Source: Candidatus Daviesbacteria bacterium
GTDB taxonomy: Bacteria > Patescibacteria > Microgenomatia > Daviesbacterales > UBA10151
Assembly: GCA_016176335.1 (NCBI GenBank)
Contig: JACOXI010000003.1
Coordinates: forward strand, 62,001-126,000
DNA length: 64,000 nucleotides
Direction of reading: 5' to 3'
Shown: in pieces, positions 33,182 to 41,446 of the stretch
How the letters are laid out: every line of letters begins with the position of its first letter
Position numbering within the stretch: position 1 is the stretch's first letter
Notes under the pieces: model-generated
Databases searched by the model: none
What the model was told of the DNA's origin: nothing
The model's input: only the letters and a program-made list of their open reading frames with translations
Position numbers and translations under genes: made by a program

Positions 33182-33612
33182 TTTTTGGTTTGATTAAAAA
33201 TATCAGCGATTTTATCTACCGCTTCTATCAACTCTTGAGCTTTTGCCTCATCCACTACTCTTTTGTTATCAGAACAAAGCTTGGTAGTTTGCCAAACTAA
33301 AGTGTGGAGATCCGGAAATTTTTCCAAATGCTCCGCTTTAAAATAATCTGTCCAGAGAATTAAGATTTCCCTTTTACAAGTTTCCGCATGTTGTTCTTTA
33401 GTCAAAATCATCCTGATCATGCTATTTTTATAATCCATCCAACCTTTATCCTCTTGAGGTTTTTGCAGTTCTTTAAGCTTTTGTACCATTTTTAACACAG
33501 TTTGTGAGGCAAGTTGGCTGCTTTGCGGATCATAAATCCCACAGGGAATATCACAATGAGCAAAAACAGGTTTTGCAGGTAAAAGTTTAAGCAGAAGATT
33601 GATAAATTTCAT
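33178..33612 (-). CDS. sodN: Nickel superoxide dismutase
   Basis: 144 aa. The nickel hook 'HCDIPCGIYDP' begins at His19, preceded by an 18-residue leader ending in 'PVFA'. After cleavage His1, Cys2 and Cys6 bind nickel. The rest is a four-helix bundle ('VLKMVQKLKELQK', 'EQHAETCKREILILWTDYF'). It converts superoxide to oxygen and hydrogen peroxide. The maturation protease overlaps it and thioredoxin reductase lies upstream, forming an oxidative-stress cluster. This is unusual equipment for a presumed anaerobic, host-dependent CPR cell. Confidence 0.95.
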   Translation of the reverse strand: MKFINLLLKLLPAKPVFAHCDIPCGIYDPQSSQLASQTVLKMVQKLKELQKPQEDKGWMDYKNSMIRMILTKEQHAETCKREILILWTDYFKAEHLEKFPDLHTLVWQTTKLCSDNKRVVDEAKAQELIEAVDKIADIFNQTKK

Positions 33613-33633
33613 ATAAAATTAATTATATACCTG

Positions 33634-34587
33634 TCATTTTAAATTTTCCAGATATTCTTCAACATCCAAAGCTGCTTTACAACCTGCTCCTGCTGCAGTC
33701 ACAGCCTGCCTATATTTATAATCAGAAACATCTCCAGCAACAAATACTCCTTCAATAGAAGATCGGGTCTCATCATGAACAACCACATATCCTTTTTCAT
33801 CCAACTCTACCTGTCCTGTTAAAAAGTCAGTATTTGGTTTGTGACCGATGGCAATAAATACTCCGTCAATATCCATTTGGCTAATCTCCCCGCTTTGAGT
33901 ATTCTTTAGTTTCACTCCAGTTACTTTATCGCTCTGTGACAAGCTTTGCTTATCCTGTCCTAATATTTCCTCCACTATTGTGTTCCAGATAAAATTAACG
34001 TTTTGCTTACTTTTTACTAACTGTTGTAAAGCCGCTTGGGCTCGCAACTGATCCCGACGATGTACCACTGTGACTGTTTTGCATAATTTGGCAAGATAGG
34101 CTGCCTCCCTCATGGCAGTATCCCCTCCTCCAACTACAATCACATTCTTATCTTTAAAGAAAAATCCGTCACAAACAGCACAAGCAGACACCCCTTTACC
34201 GCGAAGTCTTTGTTCAGATGCCAAATTAAGCCACATGGCAGATGCACCGGTAGCTAGAATTAAGCTATTAGAATTAAGAATCATGCTTTCAGTCTTAATC
34301 TCAAATGGTCTCACTTTTAAATTTACTGACACTACATCCTCATTAATAAATCTGGTGCCAAACCTTTCAGCCTGTTTTCGCATTTTATCCATAAGCTCCG
34401 GACCTTGTATCCCATCCTCAAACCCTGGATAATCATCCACATCTGTTGTCAACACCAGCTGCCCGCCTGCTTCTCTTCCGGAGATCACCAGTGGATTCAA
34501 ACTACCTCTGGCAGCATAAATGGCAGCAGTCAGCCCTGCAGGCCCAGAACCTATTATTACCAGTTTCTCAACTTGGGATTTATCCAT
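33634..34587 (-). CDS. trxB: Thioredoxin reductase
   Basis: 317 aa. FAD-binding 'IIGSGPAGLTAA' (11-22), redox-active 'CAVC' (136-139), NADPH-binding 'VVGGGDTAMREA' (151-162) with 'HRRDQLRA', and C-terminal FAD motif 'GVFVAGDVSD'. It reduces thioredoxin with NADPH. The ATG overlaps the stop of a small membrane protein gene by one base (TAATG). It is upstream of sodN in the same direction. Confidence 0.96.
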   Translation of the reverse strand: MDKSQVEKLVIIGSGPAGLTAAIYAARGSLNPLVISGREAGGQLVLTTDVDDYPGFEDGIQGPELMDKMRKQAERFGTRFINEDVVSVNLKVRPFEIKTESMILNSNSLILATGASAMWLNLASEQRLRGKGVSACAVCDGFFFKDKNVIVVGGGDTAMREAAYLAKLCKTVTVVHRRDQLRAQAALQQLVKSKQNVNFIWNTIVEEILGQDKQSLSQSDKVTGVKLKNTQSGEISQMDIDGVFIAIGHKPNTDFLTGQVELDEKGYVVVHDETRSSIEGVFVAGDVSDYKYRQAVTAAGAGCKAALDVEEYLENLK

Positions 34588-34826
34588 TATCTTCCCACAG
34601 AAGAAGGTGTCGATGTCTTCTGTTTCACCGAACCAGTAGCCTCTTTTCCTACCGGGGTGGCTGTTGGACTGGCTGCAACAGAAGGCGAAGCTTGCGGTGT
34701 AATTTGTACTTTCTCTTCCACCCTGGGAGATACAGGCTGTTGGTATTTACTTCGAAGCCACACCAGATAGCCTGCAATTACCACCAACACCAGGATCATT
34801 ACCACAATCGTTACATTTCTATTCAA
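34587..34826 (-). CDS. Small membrane-anchored Ser/Pro/Thr-rich protein
   Basis: 79 aa from a TTG at 34826, chosen because AGGAGG lies 7 nt upstream; the in-frame GTG at 34835 is inside that ribosome-binding site. A membrane helix spans about residues 3-24, followed by an extended Ser/Pro/Thr/Ala tail ('TPQASPSVAASPTATP'). It overlaps the trxB start, suggesting coupling. It may tether or shield something outside the membrane; function unknown. Confidence 0.65.
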   Translation of the reverse strand: MNRNVTIVVMILVLVVIAGYLVWLRSKYQQPVSPRVEEKVQITPQASPSVAASPTATPVGKEATGSVKQKTSTPSSVGR

Positions 34827-34871
34827 AAAACTCACCTCCTAGGCAGCAAGAGCATATTACAAAAAATATTG

Positions 34872-35546
34872 TCAGTTTGCAATATCAACTGTCTCCGGAA
34901 TTTTTTTTCGACCCAATATAATCAACATATAGGCAAATAAACCGAATCCTACCCCAAGTAAAGTTCCACCTACTACATCAGATAGCCAGTGTTCTCCCAA
35001 ATAAATTCTTGTCAAACCCATCATAAAACCAAATCCGGTCAAGGCAAAGATTGCACCGTATTTAAAAAATAAATTTAATCTTGAAAAAAAGAATAAACAG
35101 CCAAGAACAGTTATGATAAAAATAGTTCTTGTCATATGACCGGAAGGATAAGAAAAGTTAGTGTGAACATAAAAACTTGGCAGGGATTGAGACAGTAAAG
35201 TTCTGTGGAAAAAAACAGGAGGACTTGGGTGGAAAAGCACTAACTTTCCAAAAACCTCACCTATAGATGCCGGAATAATCAGCAACCAACCCAAGAAGCC
35301 AGCCCATTTGCCTCTTATAAGCCAGGCTAGACTCAAGATCAGGCAGATTACAAAGGTAATTTCAACACTGCCTAAAAGACTAAAGTAAGAGAAAATTTCA
35401 TCATATTTCCTGGGTATGTGATCCTGTACCTTGACTGTTGTGTCAAAATCCCTCTGAACAAATCTTTCTTTGGCAACATTATAAGAAAATAAGGTAAAAA
35501 GAGCCAAAGAAATAATTGAAAGCAAGAATAATTTAGTTCTCATCAA
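34872..35546 (-). CDS. PAP2-family membrane phosphatase
   Basis: 224 aa with about five membrane helices. Motifs: first motif region 'KLVLFHPSPP' (weak), second 'SYPSGHMTRT', third 'TRIYLGEHWLSDVVGG' with catalytic His and Asp. The family removes phosphate from lipid phosphates such as undecaprenyl pyrophosphate or phosphatidate. Envelope lipid recycling is the likely role, though the substrate is not determined by sequence. Confidence 0.87.
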   Translation of the reverse strand: MMRTKLFLLSIISLALFTLFSYNVAKERFVQRDFDTTVKVQDHIPRKYDEIFSYFSLLGSVEITFVICLILSLAWLIRGKWAGFLGWLLIIPASIGEVFGKLVLFHPSPPVFFHRTLLSQSLPSFYVHTNFSYPSGHMTRTIFIITVLGCLFFFSRLNLFFKYGAIFALTGFGFMMGLTRIYLGEHWLSDVVGGTLLGVGFGLFAYMLIILGRKKIPETVDIAN

Positions 35547-35568
35547 AGGATCACAAAGCTACAAGCTT

Positions 35569-36021
35569 TTATTTTACAGTAACAGAACCTGTCAGGGAAG
35601 GATTTAAATGGTCGTGATATTGGTAAGTTCCGGCTTTGGGAAATTCCAGACTGACTTGTCTGCCTGGTTTTATCGTTCCCAGATTTAGTGGAGGATAAGT
35701 TAAATGTGTCGGGTGTCCTGCAGAGTAAACAGTATGGTTAGTGTTGTCATTATTCATCCAGGTCACGGTTTCCCCTACCTTAATAGCGATGCTTTTTGGT
35801 GAGAAACCGGAGGAACTAATTTGAACCGCATTTTTATCTTCTGTTACTATCGCTCCGTCAGTTGCAGACGAAGTTGGAGATGCAGCAACAGGAGCCGGGG
35901 TCTGGCTGACTTTTGCCGGGGCTTGGGGAGTGGAATATTTTTTAGAACCAATAAAATACCATCCGGCCAAAACTAAAACTACAATTACTACTGTAGCAAT
36001 GACAACATTTTTGGGCATCAC
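35569..36021 (-). CDS. Membrane-anchored cupredoxin-like protein without the type 1 copper cysteine
   Basis: 150 aa. N-terminal membrane helix (5-25), a Pro/Ala/Ser linker, then a plastocyanin-like beta sandwich: 'ISSSGFSPKSIAIKVGETV', 'WMNNDNTNHTVYS', 'GTYQYHDHLNPSLTGSVTV'. The first His ligand is present, but where blue copper proteins have Cys...His...Met the sequence reads 'YHDHLNPSL', so the Cys is missing. It may bind Cu(II) or another metal through His/Asp, or act as a structural fold. It is grouped with the redox genes downstream. Confidence 0.82.
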   Translation of the reverse strand: MMPKNVVIATVVIVVLVLAGWYFIGSKKYSTPQAPAKVSQTPAPVAASPTSSATDGAIVTEDKNAVQISSSGFSPKSIAIKVGETVTWMNNDNTNHTVYSAGHPTHLTYPPLNLGTIKPGRQVSLEFPKAGTYQYHDHLNPSLTGSVTVK

Positions 36022-36060
36022 TTTTTTAAGATAGCAGACTAATTTTATTAAATCAATACC

Positions 36061-36525
36061 CTAGTTTTGAGTAAGAATTCTGGTGGTGGAGTAATCACCA
36101 ATGATGCCGGTGACATATTTAAGCCTTGCACCGACTAATTTTGACGCCCTTTTGTGATGATAATCATCTGCGCCTTTTGTGACAGCTATAATATCCGGCT
36201 TTAATTGAGTAATAAGCGCATCATATTCTTCTTCAGTTTCCATACTGGGAAGCAATACAACATAATCCACTACTTTGAGTGCAGCCAAAATTTTGGCCCG
36301 CTCTTTTTGATTATGAACCGGACGGTTAACCCCTTTTAATTTTTTTATCTTTTCATCAGATTCCAAAAGTACCACTAATGTATCCCCTGCTTTTTGGGCT
36401 TGTTGTAAAAAAATTACATGTCCCAAGTGTAAAACATCAAAGCACCCGCCTGTTAGAACAACTTTTTCATTTTTTAATTTCTGCAAAATATCAGGGATAT
36501 CGTAAACATTTATAACTTGGGCCAT
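36061..36525 (-). CDS. Cytidylyltransferase-like nucleotidyltransferase
   Basis: 154 aa from the ATG at 36525. HIGH-type motif in 'GGCFDVLHLGHVIFLQQA', 'NRPVHNQKERAKILAALK' and 'GIIGDYSTTRI', as in glycerol-3-phosphate cytidylyltransferase and the C-terminal domain of HldE. It would couple CTP or ATP to a phosphorylated small alcohol or sugar for envelope precursors. The exact substrate is open. A perfect 14-bp palindrome GGGTAGATCTACCC sits directly upstream of the ATG. Confidence 0.85.
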   Translation of the reverse strand: MAQVINVYDIPDILQKLKNEKVVLTGGCFDVLHLGHVIFLQQAQKAGDTLVVLLESDEKIKKLKGVNRPVHNQKERAKILAALKVVDYVVLLPSMETEEEYDALITQLKPDIIAVTKGADDYHHKRASKLVGARLKYVTGIIGDYSTTRILTQN

Positions 36526-36527
36526 AG

Positions 36528-36541
36528 GGGTAGATCTACCC
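36528..36541. promoter_or_regulatory. Perfect 14-bp palindrome before the nucleotidyltransferase start
   Basis: GGGTAGATCTACCC at 36528-36541, two bases upstream of the ATG at 36525. It could be an operator or an mRNA hairpin that masks the start. No matching second copy was found by eye. Confidence 0.4.
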
Positions 36542-36551
36542 AAACTTAACC

Positions 36552-36779
36552 TTAGCTTACTGCTACTGCTCTTTCTCTTTCCAATTTTGCTGCGATTTTC
36601 TTTTTGCTTATCAGATCGTTTTTCTCTTGTCTTTCTGCAATTGCCTTATCAACAAGTTTTTGACAGGTTGAATCCGGACAAATGGTCATAGTATAAGTTA
36701 CAATAGAGATTCCGACTTTCTCTTTCCAGGTTTTACCATCAATTCTTTGTTTGCTACACCTAACACAAGGATTATTCAT
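36552..36779 (-). CDS. Small zinc-ribbon-like protein
   Basis: 75 aa from the ATG at 36779; an in-frame TTG at 36818 is possible. A CxxC pair in 'NPCVRCSKQR' and 'CPDSTCQKLVDK' make a four-cysteine metal site, followed by a basic helical tail ('KKKIAAKLERERAV'). It looks like a small nucleic-acid or protein-binding zinc ribbon. No specific family was recognised. Confidence 0.65.
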   Translation of the reverse strand: MNNPCVRCSKQRIDGKTWKEKVGISIVTYTMTICPDSTCQKLVDKAIAERQEKNDLISKKKIAAKLERERAVAVS

Positions 36780-36950
36780 AAATTTAATTAGAGAATGTAT
36801 TTTAACAGATTCAGTCAATTAAAACAATGACGAGAGTGAGGTGGGAGAAGAACAGCCAAACCAGCAATAAGCAGGATTTTTTCATTCTGCATTCAGTATA
36901 ACAAAACCTCTGAAAGCCTTTGAGGATATTACACTAGTGGAATTAGTATT

Positions 36951-37433
36951 TTAAAAAACAAGTTTACTGACCCAATCTGGAACTTTAGCATTTTTAACCT
37001 CATCATATCGAGGAGTATAAGGCTTGATGTCTAATACAGGAGTACCGTTTAGAACATCTAATCCTCTGACTTTGAGTACATTTTGCTTTCTATTTAAAAG
37101 GGGTGCAGTTGATATGGCAATTCTGTTTGGTCTTTGTGGACAACGGCAGGCAAAAATTCCAATATATGGAATATCTTCTTTTCCTTGCGGATGATGCTTC
37201 AGATGACATTCTTTTTCCTGATTCATCCAGTAAACCACAATAATATGAGAATACTCCTCAATCCCATCTAAACCTTTGGCAAAATTTTTATCAATAACAA
37301 TTTTGGTAACAACATCCTTCCAGCCGGGTAGTGTTGGTTTAGAAACGCTATTGTTCGCTTTTCCCAACGGTTTGATAGTAATAATGCCATCTTTGTTTTG
37401 ACTGTCAAGAAACTTGCAAAAGATTGTTTTCAT
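36951..37433 (-). CDS. trmO: tRNA (N6-threonylcarbamoyladenosine37) methyltransferase TrmO-like
   Basis: 160 aa, one TsaA/UPF0066 beta-barrel: 'GIEEYSHIIVVYWM', 'FACRCPQRPNRIAIS', 'GLDVLNGTPVLDIKPYTP'. Family members use SAM to methylate t6A37 of tRNA-Thr. Shorter than the E. coli protein (which has an added domain) but of normal length for the core family. A transfer RNA modification role is assumed from family. The gene stands alone. Confidence 0.85.
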   Translation of the reverse strand: MKTIFCKFLDSQNKDGIITIKPLGKANNSVSKPTLPGWKDVVTKIVIDKNFAKGLDGIEEYSHIIVVYWMNQEKECHLKHHPQGKEDIPYIGIFACRCPQRPNRIAISTAPLLNRKQNVLKVRGLDVLNGTPVLDIKPYTPRYDEVKNAKVPDWVSKLVF

Positions 37434-37458
37434 ATTGTATCTTTTGAGCTACCTTATT

Positions 37459-39033
37459 TTAGTGTTGAGTTTGCTGTTGGCCTTGATTTTGCTGCCCTTG
37501 ATTCCCACCTCCATATTGCCCAACATATGGGGCACAGGCTGAATCTTTAGGGTTTGACTTACAGTAAGATGTACAAGAAGCTTCATCCGTACATCCGCCT
37601 GGTCCGGAGAATCCTCCATATTGGCCGGCATATTTTGCGCATTCACTGTCCTTCGGATTGCTTTTACAGTAGGACGTACAGGAAGATTCATCAGTGCATC
37701 CGCCGGGTCCTTTTTGCATACCACCATACTGACTGGCAAATTGCTGACACGCCGAATCTGACCGGTTTTTGGTGCAGTAATCTTTACATGATGCTTCATC
37801 TTTACATCCGCCGGGTCCGGAGAATCCTCCGTATTGGCCGGCATATTTAGCACATTCTGCATCCTGGTAGTGTTCCTTGCAATATGCTGTACACGAGGCT
37901 TGATCTTTACAGCCTCCCGGACCTGTAAAAGAAGATGCATATTGCTTGCAAGTGCCATCATCCGGGTGTTCTTTGCAGTAAGCTGTACATGAATCAACAT
38001 TGTTGCAACCCCCTGGTCCGCTAAACTCTACCGGGATATTATGTTCTTTGGCATATTGAAGGCAGACATTCTGATTTGACGACTGATTACAAAAAGCGCC
38101 GCATTCATCCTTTGATTTACAGCCACCCGGACCCGTACCTCCATACTTTTTAATCGCATCAGATTCGTCCTTAGACAAAAGTCCTGCAGAAACAGCAAAA
38201 TCAGTGCATTCTACGCCGTGGGCGGGAATGGCGCAGTATGCATCGCATGCCTCCTTTGATTTACAACCCCCGGGTGTAGCCCCTTGCATAGCCAAGGCTA
38301 TAAACTTACCAGTCTTATCTGCCTGTATCTCGCTCGGGTAAAAACCAACCTTCTTGGCATAAGTTGCGCATTCATTAAAGTGAGAAACATCATTACAATA
38401 GTTATCGCATTCGCTGATGCCCCGGCACTTTCCAGGGGTTTCTATTCCCTGCCTGAAACCCTCGGCCACTTTGCGTGTAGCACTCAACTCCTCTTCCGCC
38501 ACCAACTTTTTCTTACCAACATAGTCAAGACATTCATTGGTATGGCTGCTACTGTCACAGTAACTGTCACATTCTTCAAGTGTTCTACAACCTCCCGGAG
38601 TTCCGCCGGAGGCAATTGCGGCAGTAAATGCCCGCGATATTTCAATGTTACTGGGCGAGAGCAAATCGTATTTGTCGGCAAAATCAATGCATTGGGTGAT
38701 ATTTTCATCCCGGTTACAAAAATTGCGGCAATCTGATCCTATCTGACAATTACCAAGCTCTGAAATAGTAAATGATAAGACATCTGCTTTGGTGAGCTGA
38801 TGGGTATTAACAAACTTCATACAGGAGGGCAGGTTGCCCTCTTGCCGACAATATGCTCCGCACTGCGCTATACTGCCACAATTATTCAGCTCGGCAACAG
38901 GAAATGTAACACCATATTTCTGGGTAACTTCCTTTTCAGATAAAGCTTGAGGTGCGCCAAAAACTGTCTTAGATCCACTCAAAACTATGAGTAATAGAGC
39001 TAAACTTAAGAATATTAAGGTTTGAAGCTTCAT
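37459..39033 (-). CDS. Secreted protein with eleven tandem four-cysteine modules
   Basis: 524 aa. Signal peptide (1-26, cleaved after 'VFGA'), then 11 modules of ~27-50 residues. Each has C-x5/6-C-x3-C-x7/8-C, for example 'GPGGCKDEASCKDYCTKN' followed by a Cys and 'QQFASQYGG'. The last five modules are short, nearly identical at protein level, and start with GPGGC. The tail is Gln/Asn-rich. With 44 paired cysteines it should be a disulfide-stapled surface rod or adhesin. A small membrane gene lies 2 nt upstream. I do not recognise the module as a named domain. Confidence 0.8.
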   Translation of the reverse strand: MKLQTLIFLSLALLLIVLSGSKTVFGAPQALSEKEVTQKYGVTFPVAELNNCGSIAQCGAYCRQEGNLPSCMKFVNTHQLTKADVLSFTISELGNCQIGSDCRNFCNRDENITQCIDFADKYDLLSPSNIEISRAFTAAIASGGTPGGCRTLEECDSYCDSSSHTNECLDYVGKKKLVAEEELSATRKVAEGFRQGIETPGKCRGISECDNYCNDVSHFNECATYAKKVGFYPSEIQADKTGKFIALAMQGATPGGCKSKEACDAYCAIPAHGVECTDFAVSAGLLSKDESDAIKKYGGTGPGGCKSKDECGAFCNQSSNQNVCLQYAKEHNIPVEFSGPGGCNNVDSCTAYCKEHPDDGTCKQYASSFTGPGGCKDQASCTAYCKEHYQDAECAKYAGQYGGFSGPGGCKDEASCKDYCTKNRSDSACQQFASQYGGMQKGPGGCTDESSCTSYCKSNPKDSECAKYAGQYGGFSGPGGCTDEASCTSYCKSNPKDSACAPYVGQYGGGNQGQQNQGQQQTQH

Positions 39034-39035
39034 AA

Positions 39036-39293
39036 TTATTGAAACGGATTTTTATACACTCCTTTAAAAGGATTTACCTTGGTAAATGGATTGGTTTCGG
39101 GAATTTTATCCTGGAGAGGATTTTGTGTTTTTTCAAAAATTTGAGTACCCAATGAAGAATTAGGTGGACTTTTTTGAAGAGGATTTTTAATAATCCCTTT
39201 TGATATTAGAAGATAAACTATACCTGCTGCCAAAAGCAGCACTATCACAAGAATTAGGGCAATATTTCCTTTTGATTGGCCTTTTTGGTACAT
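39036..39293 (-). CDS. Small single-pass membrane protein with NPF repeats
   Basis: 85 aa. Basic start, membrane helix ~10-30, then a Pro/Asn-rich tail with repeated 'NPL/NPF' ('TNPFTKVNPFKGVYKNPFQ'). It precedes the four-cysteine-module protein by 2 nt and is surely co-transcribed with it. The tail faces outward if the basic residues stay inside. It might anchor or display the Cys-rich protein; that is inference from context. Confidence 0.7.
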   Translation of the reverse strand: MYQKGQSKGNIALILVIVLLLAAGIVYLLISKGIIKNPLQKSPPNSSLGTQIFEKTQNPLQDKIPETNPFTKVNPFKGVYKNPFQ

Positions 39294-39400
39294 TAACCTT
39301 ACTATAACACTTTTTTAAAAAATTTATAATTTGTATTTTCCCTCACTACATACTACTTACTACCTGCTACCAATTCTCCACCCACCTCCAAAAACTCTAA

Positions 39401-39865
39401 TTAGAAACATTTAAGCACTGCCCACGCAATCCATTTCTCCAAAATTAGTCCAGAGAGTTCTACCAAACTAGCATGTCTAGAGGTCATTGGACTCTTTGAC
39501 CCATGAAATAAATTGCATCTTATTTGATATATAAACCAAACTACCTCTTCAATGTTATTTATATTATTCAACTCACGTTTTTTATTTGAATTGGGGCTAT
39601 CGTCATAGACAGGTGATTTAGTCTTCAAATCATTTAATAATGAAGTCATCCTTTTAGACGGTAATACCTCAAACCACTCATCTTTTAAACAATTATCATT
39701 CGAGAGAAACCATTTTAGTTTTTCGGTATCCCTATCTTTTTGTGACTCCGCCGTAATCCAAGCATCAAAACACATATAGAAGAAAAAGAATCTCGTAAAA
39801 GAATTTGTTTCTCTTTCTCCATATAGTTTTAACCAACCTATTAAATCTTTTACATTCTGGTTCAT
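39401..39865 (-). CDS. HEPN-like protein
   Basis: 154 aa, all helical and Trp/Phe-rich. 'IYQIRCNLFHGSKSP' contains R-x4-H (Arg116, His121), the HEPN signature (often RNxxxH) found in RNases and Apea-type proteins. Typical length for a single HEPN domain. It is the last of a three-gene minus-strand set with an unknown 245-aa protein and an AlbA_2-like protein. RNase activity or a defence role is suggested, not shown. Confidence 0.65.
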   Translation of the reverse strand: MNQNVKDLIGWLKLYGERETNSFTRFFFFYMCFDAWITAESQKDRDTEKLKWFLSNDNCLKDEWFEVLPSKRMTSLLNDLKTKSPVYDDSPNSNKKRELNNINNIEEVVWFIYQIRCNLFHGSKSPMTSRHASLVELSGLILEKWIAWAVLKCF

Positions 39866-39905
39866 TTAAGAATCCCACCTCCAAAAACTATAAATCTATT
39901 GGAGA

Positions 39906-40643
39906 TTAAAGCCTACGTTCTATTAATTTTATCTGATCGTCTTTGATAACCTGAACTGGCGGATTAAAATCCTTAAAGTATTTAAATATTCTTACAGCTG
40001 CTTTCTCAGCCAATTCTAATGTAGATTTATTTAATTCTTCCACTGTTACAATCGCATTAAAAGCAGTCATCGTAACGGCTGATGATTCATAATTGAAAAA
40101 CATTGGAATGCGCCTTGGGTCAAACGTAGTTAAAGTACGATTCTCCCCATTATTCAGGGTAATTATAATTCTAAAGGATCCCCCGTAATTAACTTTATTA
40201 ATTAAGTTATTTGCAAATAAAAACATTTCAGTTAGAGTTAACGTTACTCCAACGAAATCTAATTTCGTCCTTGGCTCTACCTTTTTTAAGTAGTGACCCT
40301 CTTCAAACCAACCACTTTCTTTAAACCAATCCTCTCTTAAACCAAGTAAATGGACAAATTGACCAGAAATAAAATAACTCCATGCTTCCAAAAAATGATC
40401 CATAATTATATATCCATCAAGACGATTATCCTCAATGTTAATTCGCTGATGATCATTATTCTGCTGGGGTATGTGAGGATAATACCACCCTCTTAATTTA
40501 ATCAATGCATCATTTAAAATAGGTTCCGCATCGCGTGAGTGCTCAAAAGGAGATGGAATATTGTCTATAGGTTCTATTACCAATCTCCAGTATCCTCTAG
40601 ACTTAACTTTTTCTATCACTGACTTTAAATTTAAATTACTCAT
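39906..40643 (-). CDS. Hypothetical protein between HEPN-like and AlbA_2-like genes
   Basis: 245 aa, soluble. Features: 'DNRLDGYIIMDHFLEAWSYF', 'SGQFVHLLGLREDW', 'TLTLTEMFLFANNLI', a beta-rich centre and a charged C-terminal helix. No catalytic motif or family recognised. The ATG overlaps the stop of a short ORF that continues the AlbA_2 frame, so these genes are translated in series. It is 40 nt upstream of the HEPN-like gene. Confidence 0.6.
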   Translation of the reverse strand: MSNLNLKSVIEKVKSRGYWRLVIEPIDNIPSPFEHSRDAEPILNDALIKLRGWYYPHIPQQNNDHQRINIEDNRLDGYIIMDHFLEAWSYFISGQFVHLLGLREDWFKESGWFEEGHYLKKVEPRTKLDFVGVTLTLTEMFLFANNLINKVNYGGSFRIIITLNNGENRTLTTFDPRRIPMFFNYESSAVTMTAFNAIVTVEELNKSTLELAEKAAVRIFKYFKDFNPPVQVIKDDQIKLIERRL

Positions 40644-40746
40644 AATCTACTCTCTCTTTCTTCAATTTTTCCATTAAATCCTTCACTTGATCTATCTTAA
40701 TGTAACCCCTAATTTCTAGATCTTTTTGCGCTTTATCAGTTGCCAA
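40636..40746 (-). other. Short ORF continuing the AlbA_2 frame past its TAA stop
   Basis: 36 codons from a TTG at 40746 to TAA 40638-40636. The frame is the same as the AlbA_2-like gene and is separated from it only by that gene's TAA and three codons. The product would be a charged helix ('VKDLMEKLKKERVDYE'). Either it is a separate tiny gene or the larger gene has acquired a stop codon. The stop overlaps the ATG of the 245-aa gene. Confidence 0.35.
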
Positions 40747-40755
40747 TTTTATTAT

Positions 40756-41298
40756 TTATTCTAATTCTCTTGTTGCTGCTTTTTTACTAGACCAGCCTCC
40801 ACTATAAGATCTGGTGTAGAGATCTCCCTCAAGTAAAATTTTTTTACCCTTATCATCTACTTCTTTACCTGTTGTCTTACAAATTACCGGTCTGATCGAA
40901 AATTCTTTTACAAAAATTAATACAAAAGCCGTTAATTTATTACTGGGTAACTTATCTGTTTCACCATATACGAATTCAAATTTTGGATATTCCGAACAGT
41001 AGGTATGCACGTCACTTTCAATCTGTTCAAAATTCTTTTCTATCCAATCAATTTGACTTAAAGTAATACCATCAGTTAATTTCCTTTTTGATCTGTTGTC
41101 TTCTTTTATTCCAAGAATTATTACACCCCCATTAGGTATGTTAGACATCGCAATTATGGCTTTAATCACTTCTTCTTTAATCTTCCTTGAATTAACTTCA
41201 TGCCAATCAAAAGAGCTTTTAAATTCAATACTCTTTTCTTCCTTCAACATTTGCAGATACTCAAGTAAAGCTTGCTCATCAATTTTCCGCATTTTCAT
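40756..41298 (-). CDS. AlbA_2 / Schlafen-type domain protein
   Basis: 180 aa. AlbA_2 signature: 'EKSIEFKSSFDWHEVN' (Glu25-Phe-Lys27), 'EEVIKAIIAMSNIPNGGVI' and 'ILGIKEDN', then a beta-rich half ending in a basic tail. The family occurs as a DNA- or RNA-binding or cleaving module in Schlafen-like and defence proteins. The usual C-terminal part is short here; an in-frame continuation follows the TAA. It heads a small set with a HEPN-like protein. Confidence 0.78.
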   Translation of the reverse strand: MKMRKIDEQALLEYLQMLKEEKSIEFKSSFDWHEVNSRKIKEEVIKAIIAMSNIPNGGVIILGIKEDNRSKRKLTDGITLSQIDWIEKNFEQIESDVHTYCSEYPKFEFVYGETDKLPSNKLTAFVLIFVKEFSIRPVICKTTGKEVDDKGKKILLEGDLYTRSYSGGWSSKKAATRELE

Positions 41299-41446
41299 AT
41301 GTTTAAAATTAAAGCGAAGGAGATGGGGTGGCAGAAAGAAGTCACTCCAGGCTGACTTCGCCTGTTTATTTTTGTAAAGAAAATATTAGCACTTTCTGTA
41401 AGAAATTGCTAGTCGTATATTGAACGGCATGTTATACTTAGTTTAT

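Noticed and set aside
37449..38000. Alternative-frame 183-aa ORF over the four-cysteine protein
   Set aside because: It is a by-product of the repeated DNA; the other frame has the signal peptide and the ordered cysteines.
41300..41420. Structured RNA between the AlbA_2 gene and the small plus-strand gene
   Set aside because: Only an imperfect GAAGTCA/TGACTTC pairing is visible, with no recognised riboswitch or ncRNA signature.
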